64,000 nt of DNA, taken from contig NC_134100.1 in NCBI RefSeq assembly GCF_000715075.1, forward strand, positions 32,966,042 to 33,030,041, written 5' to 3'. This DNA comes from Nicotiana tabacum. Its lineage: Eukaryota; Streptophyta; Magnoliopsida; Solanales; Solanaceae. Positions 33,555 through 45,138 of the stretch are shown here, in pieces; position 1 is the stretch's first letter, and every line of letters starts with the position of its first letter. A program made the position numbers and the translations under genes. Below the pieces are notes generated by a model that was given only the letters and a program-made list of their open reading frames with translations, was not told the origin of the DNA and made no database searches.

Positions 33555-36500
33555 CTCCCCTTTTTAAAATTAACTTATTTATACTTTATAGCTTATAATA
33601 TTTTTAAAATGTTTTCAATAAATAACACCGATTCTTTACATGATTAATTTAGTATTAGCAATTTTGAAATTAATAATTCAATGTTATAATTATACCATGC
33701 TTGCTATTTTATATTATTAATTAGTTTTATAAAACATCACATAGGCTTTATATTTTATTTAATGAATTATTCCTAAGTTCTTTAATTGGGTTACTATGTT
33801 AATAATTTGAAATTAATGTTATAATTTAGAAAACAAAGTATTTTATAAATAATTAAGTACAATAGTTAGTAGTGTATATGATAATTATAATTTTACTATA
33901 TTTTATTGAAAGCAATTAAGTTTATTTAATTTAATTACAAAGGGGGTTAAAAACCAAAAGGCTACAATTGCAATCTATTAATTAAAGACGAAATTGCTAT
34001 CTTTTAAATTATTTTAGCCCAAATACCAAGCCAAATTATCCCATCTGACCCAGTCCAATCGACCCTCTAATATATCATGGCGATCCGTGTCCCTTTCCAT
34101 AAACCAATCGAAGCTTGCCACGTCACCTGTCTCCCTCACTCACAAAGAAAACACAATAGATCTGGACCGTTGATCTATTTCATCAACGGTCCGCATTTAT
34201 TCCCCTTTTCTTATTATTCTTTAAACTTTTTAAGACTTAATATCCACCGTCCGAGTAGAGAGATCCAACGGTCGCCCTTTTTAGAGATTTAAACATTTTC
34301 TAAAATCCTTATCTCCCTAAATATCAGAGCAGTTGATCAAATGATCCAACGACCCAGATTCAATCGTGCGTTTTTAACCCAGAGAAGCCCCAAACCGTAA
34401 TTCATTCTTCTTTGACAAAGCCGCCCTCTTTCCCATGTTGCTCTCTACTCCCTCGCCCACTCTCGCCCCATCAGTCACAAGACCTTGCAAAAATCCATGC
34501 AAGGTCAACAAATCAACAACCAAATCATCCCCTTTTCCTTCCTTAGCCGTGAATCCCGCCGATTTCTTCCCTCTTTCGTAACTTAATTTCAAAAAGCCTA
34601 AAATCTGGAACCCTAGCTTAAGAATGCAACTTCAAATCGCTTAAATCCTTTTATGCTCCATCAAATCGGAGCATGCATGTAGTTTCTTCAGAGATTCATC
34701 ATGAGGATTCTTTACCCAGAGGTCAAACAGAATGAACTCTGGGTTTTAGGTTTTGTCCGATGGTTCTCTGCCTTCAACGGTCGGTTCCTCATCTCAGGTA
34801 AAACTTTCTCATCATTTTCCCTCTGTTTTCCTCTGATTTCACCATCTTTGCAACCATCATCCATCCTATGTCATCTTCCACTACCAAGTTTGAATTTGTG
34901 ATAACTTGAGGCTTTAATGGTCACTATAAATGGAGCCTTCAATGCTCTCACCTAACAGACCTAACACGAACACAACAAAACAACACTAAGATTTCAGTTA
35001 CAAACGTTTAGGTTCCTTACTGATTTTTAGTTTTCTTTTCATTTATGAGTTCTTTCACTGCTCAAAGTTTGAATCTTTGGTTCCCGTACGGCTAAGCGAA
35101 ACTTTTGTTTGGTTTGCTGTTCGAAAGGAGGTCAGTGTACTCCGATCTCTTCTCTTTTGATTATTTTTGAAATCATGACCACGCTGTAGTTTTTCTATTA
35201 ATTGCCTTTGTTTATGATGTTTGTTATCAGTTTATGATTGATTGTTTCCTGCTCATAATGAATTGTTATTGGTTTATGATTGACTAATATGCCTTGATAT
35301 TGTCTGTCTTGAATTAGTATTAATTGTTTATTATGTGACCTTGATGAACATTGTTCTGAATTAAACAACTTATACAATTAAGCTCCTATAATTAGTTAGA
35401 GATGCCTTAGTGTCTTCCCATACTTATTCTGACTTCAGACCTCATTGATACTCTGCTATGGCCTTCATGTCTAACCTATTAATTCTGTTTTAGTGTAGTT
35501 TGTTACTATGTACTTGAGGTTATATATTTGATACGCTTAACTGGAACCGATGCTATCATTTAGTTGAAGTATATCAGTTTAATTACTTAGCTAGTCTTCT
35601 CTCTTTTCATGAGTGTTTCTAAAGAGGTCTTAACATTATTTTAAAGGTCTTTATATTTTTATAATTGCTGATCACATTTGTAAGTCACATTGCATAAAAC
35701 AGTACCTTAAGGTAACTAGGCTAAATTCTAATGAACTTCTGTAGCTATTCTTGTATGTATTCTGCCAATTGCTACTCATTCAACTCACGTTATCTCCTAG
35801 GAATTGGGCTATAATTGTATCTGATGTGATTAGACATTAACTGTTATGTTGGTAGGCTGAATAGAACTTCAGCATGTTTAGATCATTACCCATAACCTGT
35901 ACAGCTGAACCAGATCTATTTAGTTTAAAGTCTCCATTGTTCTGAGCTCCTTTAATGGTATTATTGACTTGACTTCATGGTATTTGAAACCCAACCCTAT
36001 TTGTAATGTCATAACCTTGATTAGAACATCTCATGAATATACTTGAATGCTATCTCTTGAGAATCCTGCACTCATTTTTGTTCTTCAGTGCCTCTGTTTG
36101 TCCTTCATGGCTACATACATGCCTGCATTGTCTTTGAAACCTCACTAAGCTCTCTTAAATGGATTTAACATAGTTTGAGAACTCTAAGGAGAATCTCTTA
36201 TTGCTACTGCTTGGATATAACAACATGTTTTGTTCTTAATAAGATTAGTATGAAGTTAACACTCTTAGAAAGAAGTGATCATGTCATTGATTTTAAAGTT
36301 AAGTAGGAATGATGGTTTGAGATTCTATTAAGTACTCTTAGGAGTTCCATTTGAATTTGTGAATCTATAATCTTGTTAATACCTTTTTAGAAATTCTGAT
36401 TGTATTTTGGTGTCTCTAATAGTATCTGTAGAAGTTCTAACTATGATTTTTGTCTGAATCCTTGTTAATACTATAAGAAGGGTCTAATTGAAACCATCAA

Positions 36501-38584
36501 CCTGTGCATCTTAATTGAGGTTACTGATCTGTATCTACAATTGAGGCTGTTGACTTGTGTCTGTATTAGCACTCTTTAGAGCACATCAATTGTAGTAATT
36601 AGCCTGTAATATTGTTAACACTCTTCAGTAGTCTTAATTGTAGCTGTTAATCTACCATCTCCTAATTCCCTTTAGAAGTTAATTGAAGTTATTAGTCCAT
36701 ATATTTGTTAATACTTTTAGAAGTTCCAATTAATAGTGTTAACCTATGCGTGTATTAAAAAACAAGACCTAAACTAAAACCAATCTGATGATCAGTCTGA
36801 TTAAAGGCTATTAAGGCAGATGTGTTTGTGTTCATAAACTGTTGCAGACTTGAACTATGTACTCTTTCTATCTTTAGGTATATAATCTCAGGTGTTTGGT
36901 TCTTTAATAGTCGTATGATAATGTCCCTGCCTCTATGTTTGAAGATGATTTTTTTTAACCTGCCTAACATGTTAATCACCCATTTTGTTTTGGAAATATG
37001 GTTATGATAATGTAGATAAACTATCTTGTACTCTTATAATATTCTGTTTTGGCTATCATGGGAAAGGTATATACTTCTGCGGTATGGTATTACTGTGGTG
37101 ATTGGGTTTACATTGAAAGTGCCTCATTGGCACTTAAACTTGTGGGGAAGAGTGAGTATGAATGGTTAGGGGTATTTGGGAGTAGAGTTTAACTCTTGGT
37201 TGGGCTACTCTCCCTGACATAAGCATTGCTCTGGGCCTTAAGACCCTTGAGAACTTTGAAGTGTCAGGGATTCAAAGGGAGCCTTGACCTTGAGTGAAAC
37301 TCTACCCTTAGACCCCACATTAGTATAACTTTCATAGTTCAAATTATTATTAGTTGTTATTTATTCAAGTCATTTACTTGTATATTTTTATGTGTGATTG
37401 TATGCATAGAATATTATATCTAATAGCCTTCTAGACATGTGCAACCATTGGGCCTACTAAGTTCTCAAAAGAACTCAGGCCCAAATCTCATACCAGTGCA
37501 TCTGGAAGTCTAAAGTTCATTGATGTCCGTTCATGCTGATTGCTGGGACTACCTCTTTCAGGCCCAAACCCGAGTCACTCCTTACCCCTTTACTAGTTTA
37601 TTCCATCCTTTTATTTATATTCTCTCACATGTATATGACATTGCACTCATCATATTTGATTTAATATGTTACTTTACCTTTTGAATCATAAGCAACTTAG
37701 GCAAGAATTAAAGGACATAGGATTAAAAGAAATATTAGGCTTAATAGCACTAGTTTTCACTTGTTAATCATATGCTACTCAAGCTATTAATCTCTTATGC
37801 TTTACTAACATTTCATAAATATTTTTGAAGCCAAAATAGATTAGCAAGAATGGCAGCCCCTCTTTTCAAAAGAACCAAAAAATGGAATCTGAAACCGGCC
37901 TTCTAAAGAAAAAATCGAATCTTTCAAAAATAAAGTGTTGCCGCCCAATGAAAATTTTTCAAATGATTTCCTCCAGTCTAAAAATTAAGATTTTGAAGGC
38001 CAAGGTACATCTTAGGCTCACTTTTTTGCAACATCTTTATTTTATTAGAGTTACATAAATATCAATGTTCTAAAAATTTAAAAAAAACAGCGTGTTTTAT
38101 AACTTAGCCCTTTTACATGTTTCATAAATATAAACCATTTATGTACATATTTTTAAACTCTTTCAATTATATATACATACCAACGTTATCTTCAAAGATC
38201 CCTTTTAAACTTATACCCTTTTCAAAGATACACATCCTCTTTCAAATAGCAAGTTCTAATTTAGATATACACAGTAAGCCGTACCCTTTAATACTAATTA
38301 AGCAGAATGCAAACAACTAATCCTTTAAACCTAGTCAAAGTCCTATGGAGCTACCTCAGGTAGATTTTAAGGGGTTCATAACACTTTCCCCTTAGAAGAA
38401 CAAGAACCCTTACTCACAATCTCACCGGTTAGTAGACTAAAAAAAGAAAAGACTTTTAGTAATTAAATGGGTAACCTAGTATACCTTCAACTATTAGGTG
38501 GCGACTCTCTTTCATCATCAACAGAGAAACCACAAGTTGAATCTTGTTTTGACTCGTGCAAAATAGGATGCAACATAAGGAAAT
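33555..38584 (+). mobile_element. 5.0-kb AT-rich insertion E, possible Ogre/Tat solo LTR
   Basis: The insertion splits the 3' LTR of element D, as shown by LTR sequence resuming after it. It has no gag-pol and only short frames. Its right end includes AGGTGGCGACTCTC and a terminal GGATGCAACA. From memory of the family, GGCGACTC words near such an end are typical of Ogre/Tat LTRs, which can reach about 5 kb. It also carries a hairpin (34164-34192), a pyrimidine-rich 5'-UTR-like zone (34380-34900) with a short frame at 34701, and AG/GTAAAA at about 34798. No internal domain or second LTR was found. A captured gene leader is the alternative. Confidence 0.45.
34164..34192. repeat. Perfect inverted repeat GGACCGTTGAT
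   Basis: GGACCGTTGAT and its exact reverse complement ATCAACGGTCC are separated by 7 bases. Related words follow at about 34245 (CACCGTCC), 34264 (ATCCAACGGTC) and 34341 (ATCCAACGACC). The cluster lies about 500 bases upstream of the longest frame in insertion E and could be a transcription-factor or hairpin site. Confidence 0.6.
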
Positions 38585-38859
38585 ATTGTGATTGTGATTG
38601 TGAAATGAGATTTTGAGGCGGTACCTCAGTTGTGATTCTTGTTGTTATCTCTCTTTACATCACTTGTATTTGTCCGTATTATTTTCTTAATGTTCTTATT
38701 ATGGGTCCCTTCCTTGTTGCCTTTATTTCTTTAAATTCAGTTGTAGCTTACTTTGTTGTATCTCGTTTTCATTATTAGACTATACTATATTTGTTCAGTT
38801 TCTTTTTCTTATCCTAGTAGGTGTCTTGACCTGGCCTCGTCACTACTCTACCGAGGTTA
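38585..38859 (+). mobile_element. 3' LTR of element D, last part (truncated)
   Basis: After insertion E the sequence returns to LTR D: TGGGTCCCTTCCTTGTTGCC, TTCAGTTGTAGCTTACT, TGTTCAGTTTCTTTTTCTTA and CTGGCCTCGTCACTA match the 5' LTR at 26060-26215. Similarity stops at about 38859 (CGAGGTTAGG), where Ogre-type sequence begins. The LTR end and any target duplication are lost. Confidence 0.85.
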
Positions 38860-39091
38860 GGAGAGTCGGTCCTTGGCATCGACACACTATTAGGAAATCC
38901 ACCTTAATGTCAATGGGTCATGCACCCAACGACAAGACTTATGTGGAAAGGCGAACAAACTATGACGAGACACTTAAGATCTGAAGCTAACACTTATCAA
39001 ACCCCTTTCTTTACCCACTTAAAAAATGGAAATCAACCAAAACATCCCCGAGATCAATATGGTGATGAGAACACCATAGAAGCTAAAGCAA
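38860..39091 (+). other. Sequence before Ogre ORF1
   Basis: This short region has an 85-residue frame (38920-39177), but the ORF1 similarity lies in another frame, where a TAG stands about 15 bases before the first recognisable ORF1 residues. No LTR end, primer site or promoter can be identified. Confidence 0.4.
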
Positions 39092-40516
39092 TGGTGGAAG
39101 AATATCCGCCGAGGACATGGAGACAAAATCAGGAAACATCTAGGAGCACTGACCGCCTTGCTAAACATCCAAGCTGACAAGGTGCTTACTCGCCTGCTGA
39201 TAGAGTTCTGGAACCTGACCAAGGTGGTGTTCGAGTTTGCTGATTGTGAGTTAGTACTGACATTGGAAGAAGTTACCAGTTTCACAGAGTTGCAATTTAC
39301 AGTGAGGAAACTGATACTACCAGTTACCATGCCCGACTACAAGTTTCTTGATGCTTTGGATCTGGCAAACAGTCGGTGTTTAAGAAGCATCAAGGATAGA
39401 TGGGTAAGCCTGGATCAACTATTCGACAGGTTTGGACATCGTGAAAGCTATGAATGATACTTGGGAGAATTTTAGTGTGATCAGGCAACGTATGAGAGTC
39501 TCCGACCCATAACCTTCTCCTTGGCACTACTGGGACTCCTGGTCTTCCCACAAATAAGAGGACAGATCAATATCAACTTTTTACCCGTGGTTCTAGCAAT
39601 ATTCCTAGACAACCTACAAGCCACTCTGGTACCCATAGTGTTGGCCGAGAATCTCAGGGCTTTGCCCGCATGTTCTCGAGGATATGATTTCTTCACAGGC
39701 TATAACCTACTGCTTCAAATCCGGGCCACAGAGCATTTCTTTCAGCAAGAGGGTACATTTGACTACTTTGTGGGCGTCAACAACATGATCCGAAGCCACA
39801 ACGAGAGGATAAGACATTGGGTCTCACCACACAGACAGGAAGAGTGGAAGGAGATGCTGACTAACCTAAGTGGAGAATGGGTCCATTGGAAGCTGTCATG
39901 GCTAGGCGGAAGGTCAATCCTAAGGACTCCTCAAAAATACTTCATTGCGCTGATAGGACTGGAGGGCATCCATCCATACTCACCCCTACAAATTCTCATG
40001 CAGTTCGAGTTGATTCAGGATGTGCCTCTCTGGATGAGGACAACACTGTATGAGGACAAGTACAACGTAGAGATCCCAATACCAAGGATAAAAAGTCTTC
40101 AGGAAGAGTGGAATGATCTGGTCACAATTCCAATGGGTCAAAACTCGTGGTGCACTCCAGAATATTATGTCTGGATCAACGAAGAAGATGAGCTAGCCTG
40201 ACCAAGTAGGAAAGAAATAGCCTGGATGGAGGACGCAGTGGCGGCTTTGCAAATCTATCATGAAATCTTGCCACACTATCTTGTGACTACCTCCATGCAC
40301 TGCCAAGTGGTCCCGGGATCAATTGGTCACATGCTGCCACCCGCTGAAGATGATGATCGAGTAGTAGAGTGTATCCAGATAGAGTCTGAGATAGAGCCGG
40401 AGGAAGATCCAGAGGAAGAAGCTAAGTTCGATGATGATTGAGACAAATTTGAAGAAGATCCATAGGAAGAACCAGAAGAAGAGGAAATAGGGAAGGATTC
40501 CGGGGATGGTTACTAG
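39092..40516 (+). pseudogene. Ogre ORF1 (extra protein upstream of gag), nonsense mutations only
   Basis: One reading frame stays in register for about 1.4 kb. It begins WWKNIRRGHGDKIRKHLGAL, continues through ADCELVLTLEEVTSFTELQF, FLDNLQATLVPIVLAENLRA, NERIRHWVSPHRQEEWKEML, WLGGRSILRTPQKYFIALIG and EEWNDLVTIPMGQNSWCTPE, and ends in an acidic tail (EPEEDPEEE, later EPEEEEIG). The frame is broken only by stops, at 39455, 39473, 40199, 40439 and 40463. It resembles the plant retroelement DUF7745-type protein found before gag in Ogre elements. Its biochemical role is unknown. The lack of frameshifts over this length contrasts with the other coding regions here. Confidence 0.75.
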
Positions 40517-40925
40517 AAGTTGGTTGATTTCCCCTCTTTTCCCACTTTGTATCTTTACCCCAAAGTTTCCCATTTCCCTAAGGGCAAGTTTGTTTGAGCC
40601 CATGTAATTCTATGAATGTTGGAAACAATGATGTAACATATGCTCCCGCTTATCACAATCCAAATACTATCAATGAAAATAGTTTTCTTCGGATATGAAT
40701 GTGTCAAATCTAATTATTTGTCAAATATTTGCGACTTAGGCGTACCTCCGGCAAAGAATGGTCCCATGAATTTTAGGAGGACGCGCTTGCCTGAATATGT
40801 GAACTATCTACTCTGCGTGCCTATTACTTGTGCAAATGATGAAACTAACCTCCATTCTTTTTCTTCTTTTTTTCTTTTCTTTTCTCATCTTATTGTTATT
40901 CCCCAAATAAAGTTGGTTTGTGTCG
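40517..40925 (+). other. Spacer between Ogre ORF1 and gag
   Basis: About 400 bases with no conserved protein. A polypyrimidine stretch (TTCTTCTTTTTTTCTTTTCT at about 40859) lies shortly before the gag start region. In Ogre elements a non-coding spacer separates ORF1 and gag. Confidence 0.5.
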
Positions 40926-42446
40926 ACCCAAAACTGGCGAAACCACCGTACAACCTAAGATCGAAAGGGAAGATGTCTGCAACAGATAACCTACCGAAAT
41001 ATGCTCTTGTAATAGATGATAGCCCAGGTCATTCAGGGGAGAAGGGCGATTATGAACATGTGGCCACGATGGCCCAGGAGATGGAATCTTTGAGGGAGGA
41101 AGTAAAACATATCCGAGAATTGACACATCTAGCTGTGACGATGCTCCCACAACCACCACTTTCCTTCTACTACTCGCCAGGCCAATAATACCTCGACTTC
41201 GGTCCCTACCACTCAGGTTATACCTCTAGTAGCCCCTACAAACCCACCAAATCCTCCCATAGACACTCCTTACGTACCAAATTATGTTCGAACGCCACAA
41301 AACCCACCATCTACCACCAACATAGTTCACACCCCTCCTCGTGACAGAGTCACCTTTATCACTAACCAAAACCAGCACATACTACTGTAAATGAGCGATA
41401 TGTTCCTCTTATATATGCCATTTCAAAACCCACCTTCACAACACATGTCATGGTCAGGATGCCATATGAAATTGACCAATATGCTGAAATGGAGAGGGAA
41501 GCTAGGTATAAGGAGGAGGAATCAATATTTGAGAAATTATGAGCATTGAGAAAGCAGATGAAGAACCTTCAAATCTCTCGAGGGAGCAAAAGTCTAGACT
41601 ATGAGGATCTGTGTATCCATCCTGATTAGATATGTCGGTAGGGTATAAGCCACCAAAGTTTGATATCTTTGACGGGACAGGTGATCCCCATGCACACTAG
41701 AGAGCCTACGGTGACAAGCTAATTGGAGTAGGAAGAAACGAGAAGTTGAGAATGAAGCTGTTCATAAGGAGCTTGACAGAGGAAGAACTTACTTGGTATA
41801 CCCGACAAGATGCGCAAAACTGGGGGACATGGAAGGATATGGCGGAAGATTTCATGAATCGCTTACGATTCGACACAAAAATTACTCCTGATAGGTTCGC
41901 ACTGGTAAACTTGTAGAAGAAGTCGTCCGAATCATTCCAAGAATATGCACGTCGATGGAGATCAGAGGCCGCCAAGGCACAACCTCTGTTGGACGACAAT
42001 GAGCAGACTAAGTATTTCATCAGGGCTCAGGAAAGGATTTACTTTGAGAAAATGATGGGCATGATCGGACAGAAATTCCCCAAATTGGTCAAAATGGGAG
42101 ATTGCTCAGAAGAAGGTATAAAGTCCGGCAAGGTACAAACCATGGCTGCATTGCAAGAAACTAGCAAATCAATCCAATCAATATCAATAAGCAGCGAAAA
42201 TAAGGAAAAGAAAGAGGTATCAGTAATCGTTCCCTATTACCAGTCCAATCCACACCATGGAAACACCTCTTACTCTCCAAACACCCATTCCCCACACCCA
42301 CCTGCTTATGCTCCTGTATACAGTACCCAACCATATTAGAATCCCCTACCTCAATATAACCCGCCTCGAGCCCATACAAATAGAAACCCATCACGACCAT
42401 AAGCTCCAGTTCAGACTACCACTCATCAAAACCGGCCCACCTATAT
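40926..42446 (+). pseudogene. gag of Ogre element F, N-terminal and capsid part
   Basis: A likely start is the ATG at 40973 (MSATDNLPKYALVIDDSPG), followed by a helical stretch MAQEMESLREEVKHIRELTH. A Pro-rich part (41190-41380) is out of frame. The capsid domain appears as YKPPKFDIFDGTGDPHAH (stop), LRMKLFIRSLTEEELTWYTR, WGTWKDMAEDFMNRLRFDTK and SFQEYARRWRSEAAKAQPLL, ending near IRIPYL. Stops at about 41628, 41698 and 41914 and frameshifts disable it. At 42446 the gene is cut by element H, and the reading continues at 52389 with APRPRTNFEE. Confidence 0.85.
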
Positions 42447-43782
42447 TGTCACGCCACAAACCTGAAGAGGCGTGGCCGGCACCTGAGTGCCATACTCGGC
42501 CCGAGTGTACCACTCTGTAACTGTGAACTCTGGAGGGGTAACCCTCAACTTAGGCCGATGAGGCCATATTAGTATGAACCCAAAAGCTCATATACATAAT
42601 TATGCAGGCCGACAAGACCGCCATGAAGGTCTACAACCAGCAATACCAAACTGAACATGCACACAAGGCTAGTAAGGCCACAATACTAACATACAAAATA
42701 TACATGATTCGTCTACAAGCCTCTAGAGATAACAGAATTGTATCATGGTAGGGACAGGGCCTTGACCTACCCATCAAACCTGTATATATAAAATGGACAC
42801 CAAGGTCTAGACCTGGTAACTCCGAGGAAGTGGATCTTACCAACCAAGTTGATGTTTGACTCTGTCTACTAGGAAGGTCTATCCAACTGTCTATCAGGAC
42901 CTGAAGGCATGAAATACATCGTCCCCAACAAAAGGGATGTCAGTACGAAAAAATATACTGAGTATGTAAGGCAACAAAATAATTGAAAGTTAAAACTTAA
43001 CTGATAATATAATAACCGAAAGTAACTCGGAGTCAAAGATGATCTGAAGATATGCTTACCTGTTGATACTGACTCAACTCGCTAAATATAGTAAGTAAAA
43101 TAGATGACCGGCCCTATAAGGCTCGGTACGTATACCTGCTCTGCCGTAGTAGGCTTGCTCATAGGCGCTCGGCCATTCTAGGCTCTGTATTTCGAACATT
43201 CTGGGATCGCTCATAGGCGCTCGGCCGCAATAGGCTCAGGGAAATCCAAAAACATATAAATATCAATAAGAAGACACCATATAACAACAACAAGTCACAA
43301 CTACTTCATGGCGAGCGGCAAGCTCCGATTGGAATCCTTATAGCCCATATATCACCCCTTATAGACTTCTTACATTAAATTAACAGTATCATTAGCATGA
43401 TAATGAAGTCATTCATCAATGATTCCATCCTAATACCATATATTTATAATAAATGAAATAATCCACAACTCCAACTATCCTCAATTAGCAACATTTTTCA
43501 CTAGTTCATGTCTAGTCCATCCATTTAACTTAATCAAAATCAAGATAACCTTAACCACATTAAAGAACACAATAACATACCTCCTATAGTAGCTTCAAGT
43601 TAAAATCAAAGGTATATTTAGCTTGTAACAACCCTCAATAGCAATAAAACACCATAGAAGTGACTTAAGCTAATCTTCACTTCCAATCTAAAGTTTCATA
43701 TGTTTCTTTCACCAATTCACTTGATAAACATATAGACATGCATAACAACAGAAGCCATATCATAATCAAGTTATTTTTCCCA

Positions 43783-43951
<169 letters not shown>

Positions 43952-43999
43952 AACATCTCTTCCCATTTCAAGTGCTATCTTGTAATCTTTCACTCCAAC

Positions 44000-44315
44000 A
44001 CCACAACCAATATGTAATTAACCTTAAACACCATCAAAAGGCTGTTAAACATACCTTAGTCAGTAAATAACATTGGAACCCTAAGCTTAACTGTCACGAC
44101 CCAATTTTTTCTCCGTTGGGTATCGTGATGGCACCTAGTCTTAGGGACTAGGTAAGCCTAACAATAATTAAAACAACAATATTATTTAAATAGAATCTCT
44201 TAACTTGTAATCTTTCACTCCAACACCACAACCAATATGTAAATAACCTTAAACACCATCAAACAGATGTTAAATATACCTAGGAAGTAAATATAATTTG
44301 AATCCTAAGCTTAAC
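44000..44315. repeat. Local duplication with inserted LTR-terminus fragment in LTR H
   Basis: A segment running from TTGTAATCTTTCACTCCAAC to CCTAAGCTTAAC occurs twice (about 43978-44092 and 44201-44313). Between the copies lie about 100 bases starting TGTCACGACCCAA, with GTATCGTGATGGCACCTAG and CTAGGTAAGCC, which resemble the terminus of a B-type LTR. The right LTR has a single, uninterrupted copy near 51470-51580. A repair or reverse-transcription template switch would explain it. Confidence 0.75.
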
Positions 44316-45125
44316 TTAGCTCACCATCATCCTTATACACATCACAATATCATAGAGGGGTTATTCTTCACCTTTGGCTAACTTTGATGTTGGATTATGG
44401 TGTAATTTGTTTTTGAAATTTGTTTGGAGCCTTGGGAAAACTTTTTGGGAGGGTTTGGAAAGTGTGAGTTTGTAATGATGTCGAAAAATGAGCAAAGATC
44501 ATCCCAAAAATGAGATAAAAAACAAGTGAAGGTCGGCCACCGACCAAGTGGGTCTCATAGGGGCTTCCTGCGCAGTCTCGCAAAAACGTGAATATTTCTC
44601 TACTCCGATGCCGTATTGAAAAATGGTTTTTATTTGTTAGAAACTAGGCTCGTATATATTCAATTTAGTAGGTGGATAATCCAGTAATTTTAAGTATAAT
44701 GGGAGAAAAGCTCAACTACATTTGGTTTAAGTTTCAACACATTTATGAATGTAATTTGTGATGACCTTTGCCAACTTTTGTTCCACAACTCGCTTGACTT
44801 CAAAACATAACACACGACTATAATACGACTAACATAACTCATAACATAACCTCCTTACAATGTTAAGTACCCTAGTCCCACCCCAAAAGTACAAGTTATA
44901 ACATTCCCAACTTGCCGACTTTCGACGAAACTTATTTTCTTCAATTCGTTTAGCTTATAAGCCTTCCAACCCTCTTGGTACTTGTTATTCATGATCTTAA
45001 ATATTTGTAACCTACATGGTAACATGATTAACTTACTTTAGGTAGTTTCAAAGATTATCTCATTTCTGAGCTTACATCAATTCACTTACGACGTACTCTC
45101 ACGTACTAAAACATGGGGTGTAACA

Positions 45126-45138
45126 TCATTCCCCCATT
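45126..45138 (-). other. Polypurine tract of element H
   Basis: The minus strand reads AATGGGGGAATGA directly before the LTR start TGTTACACC. The pre-PPT word CATTCGAGGATGAATGTTCC lies just upstream on the element strand. Confidence 0.85.

Noticed and set aside
33555..38584. LINE or Helitron as the identity of insertion E
   Set aside because: There is no LINE reverse transcriptase or endonuclease, no poly-A end, and no Helitron CTRR hairpin end. The 15-bp flank repeat lies in a simple repeat and is not decisive.
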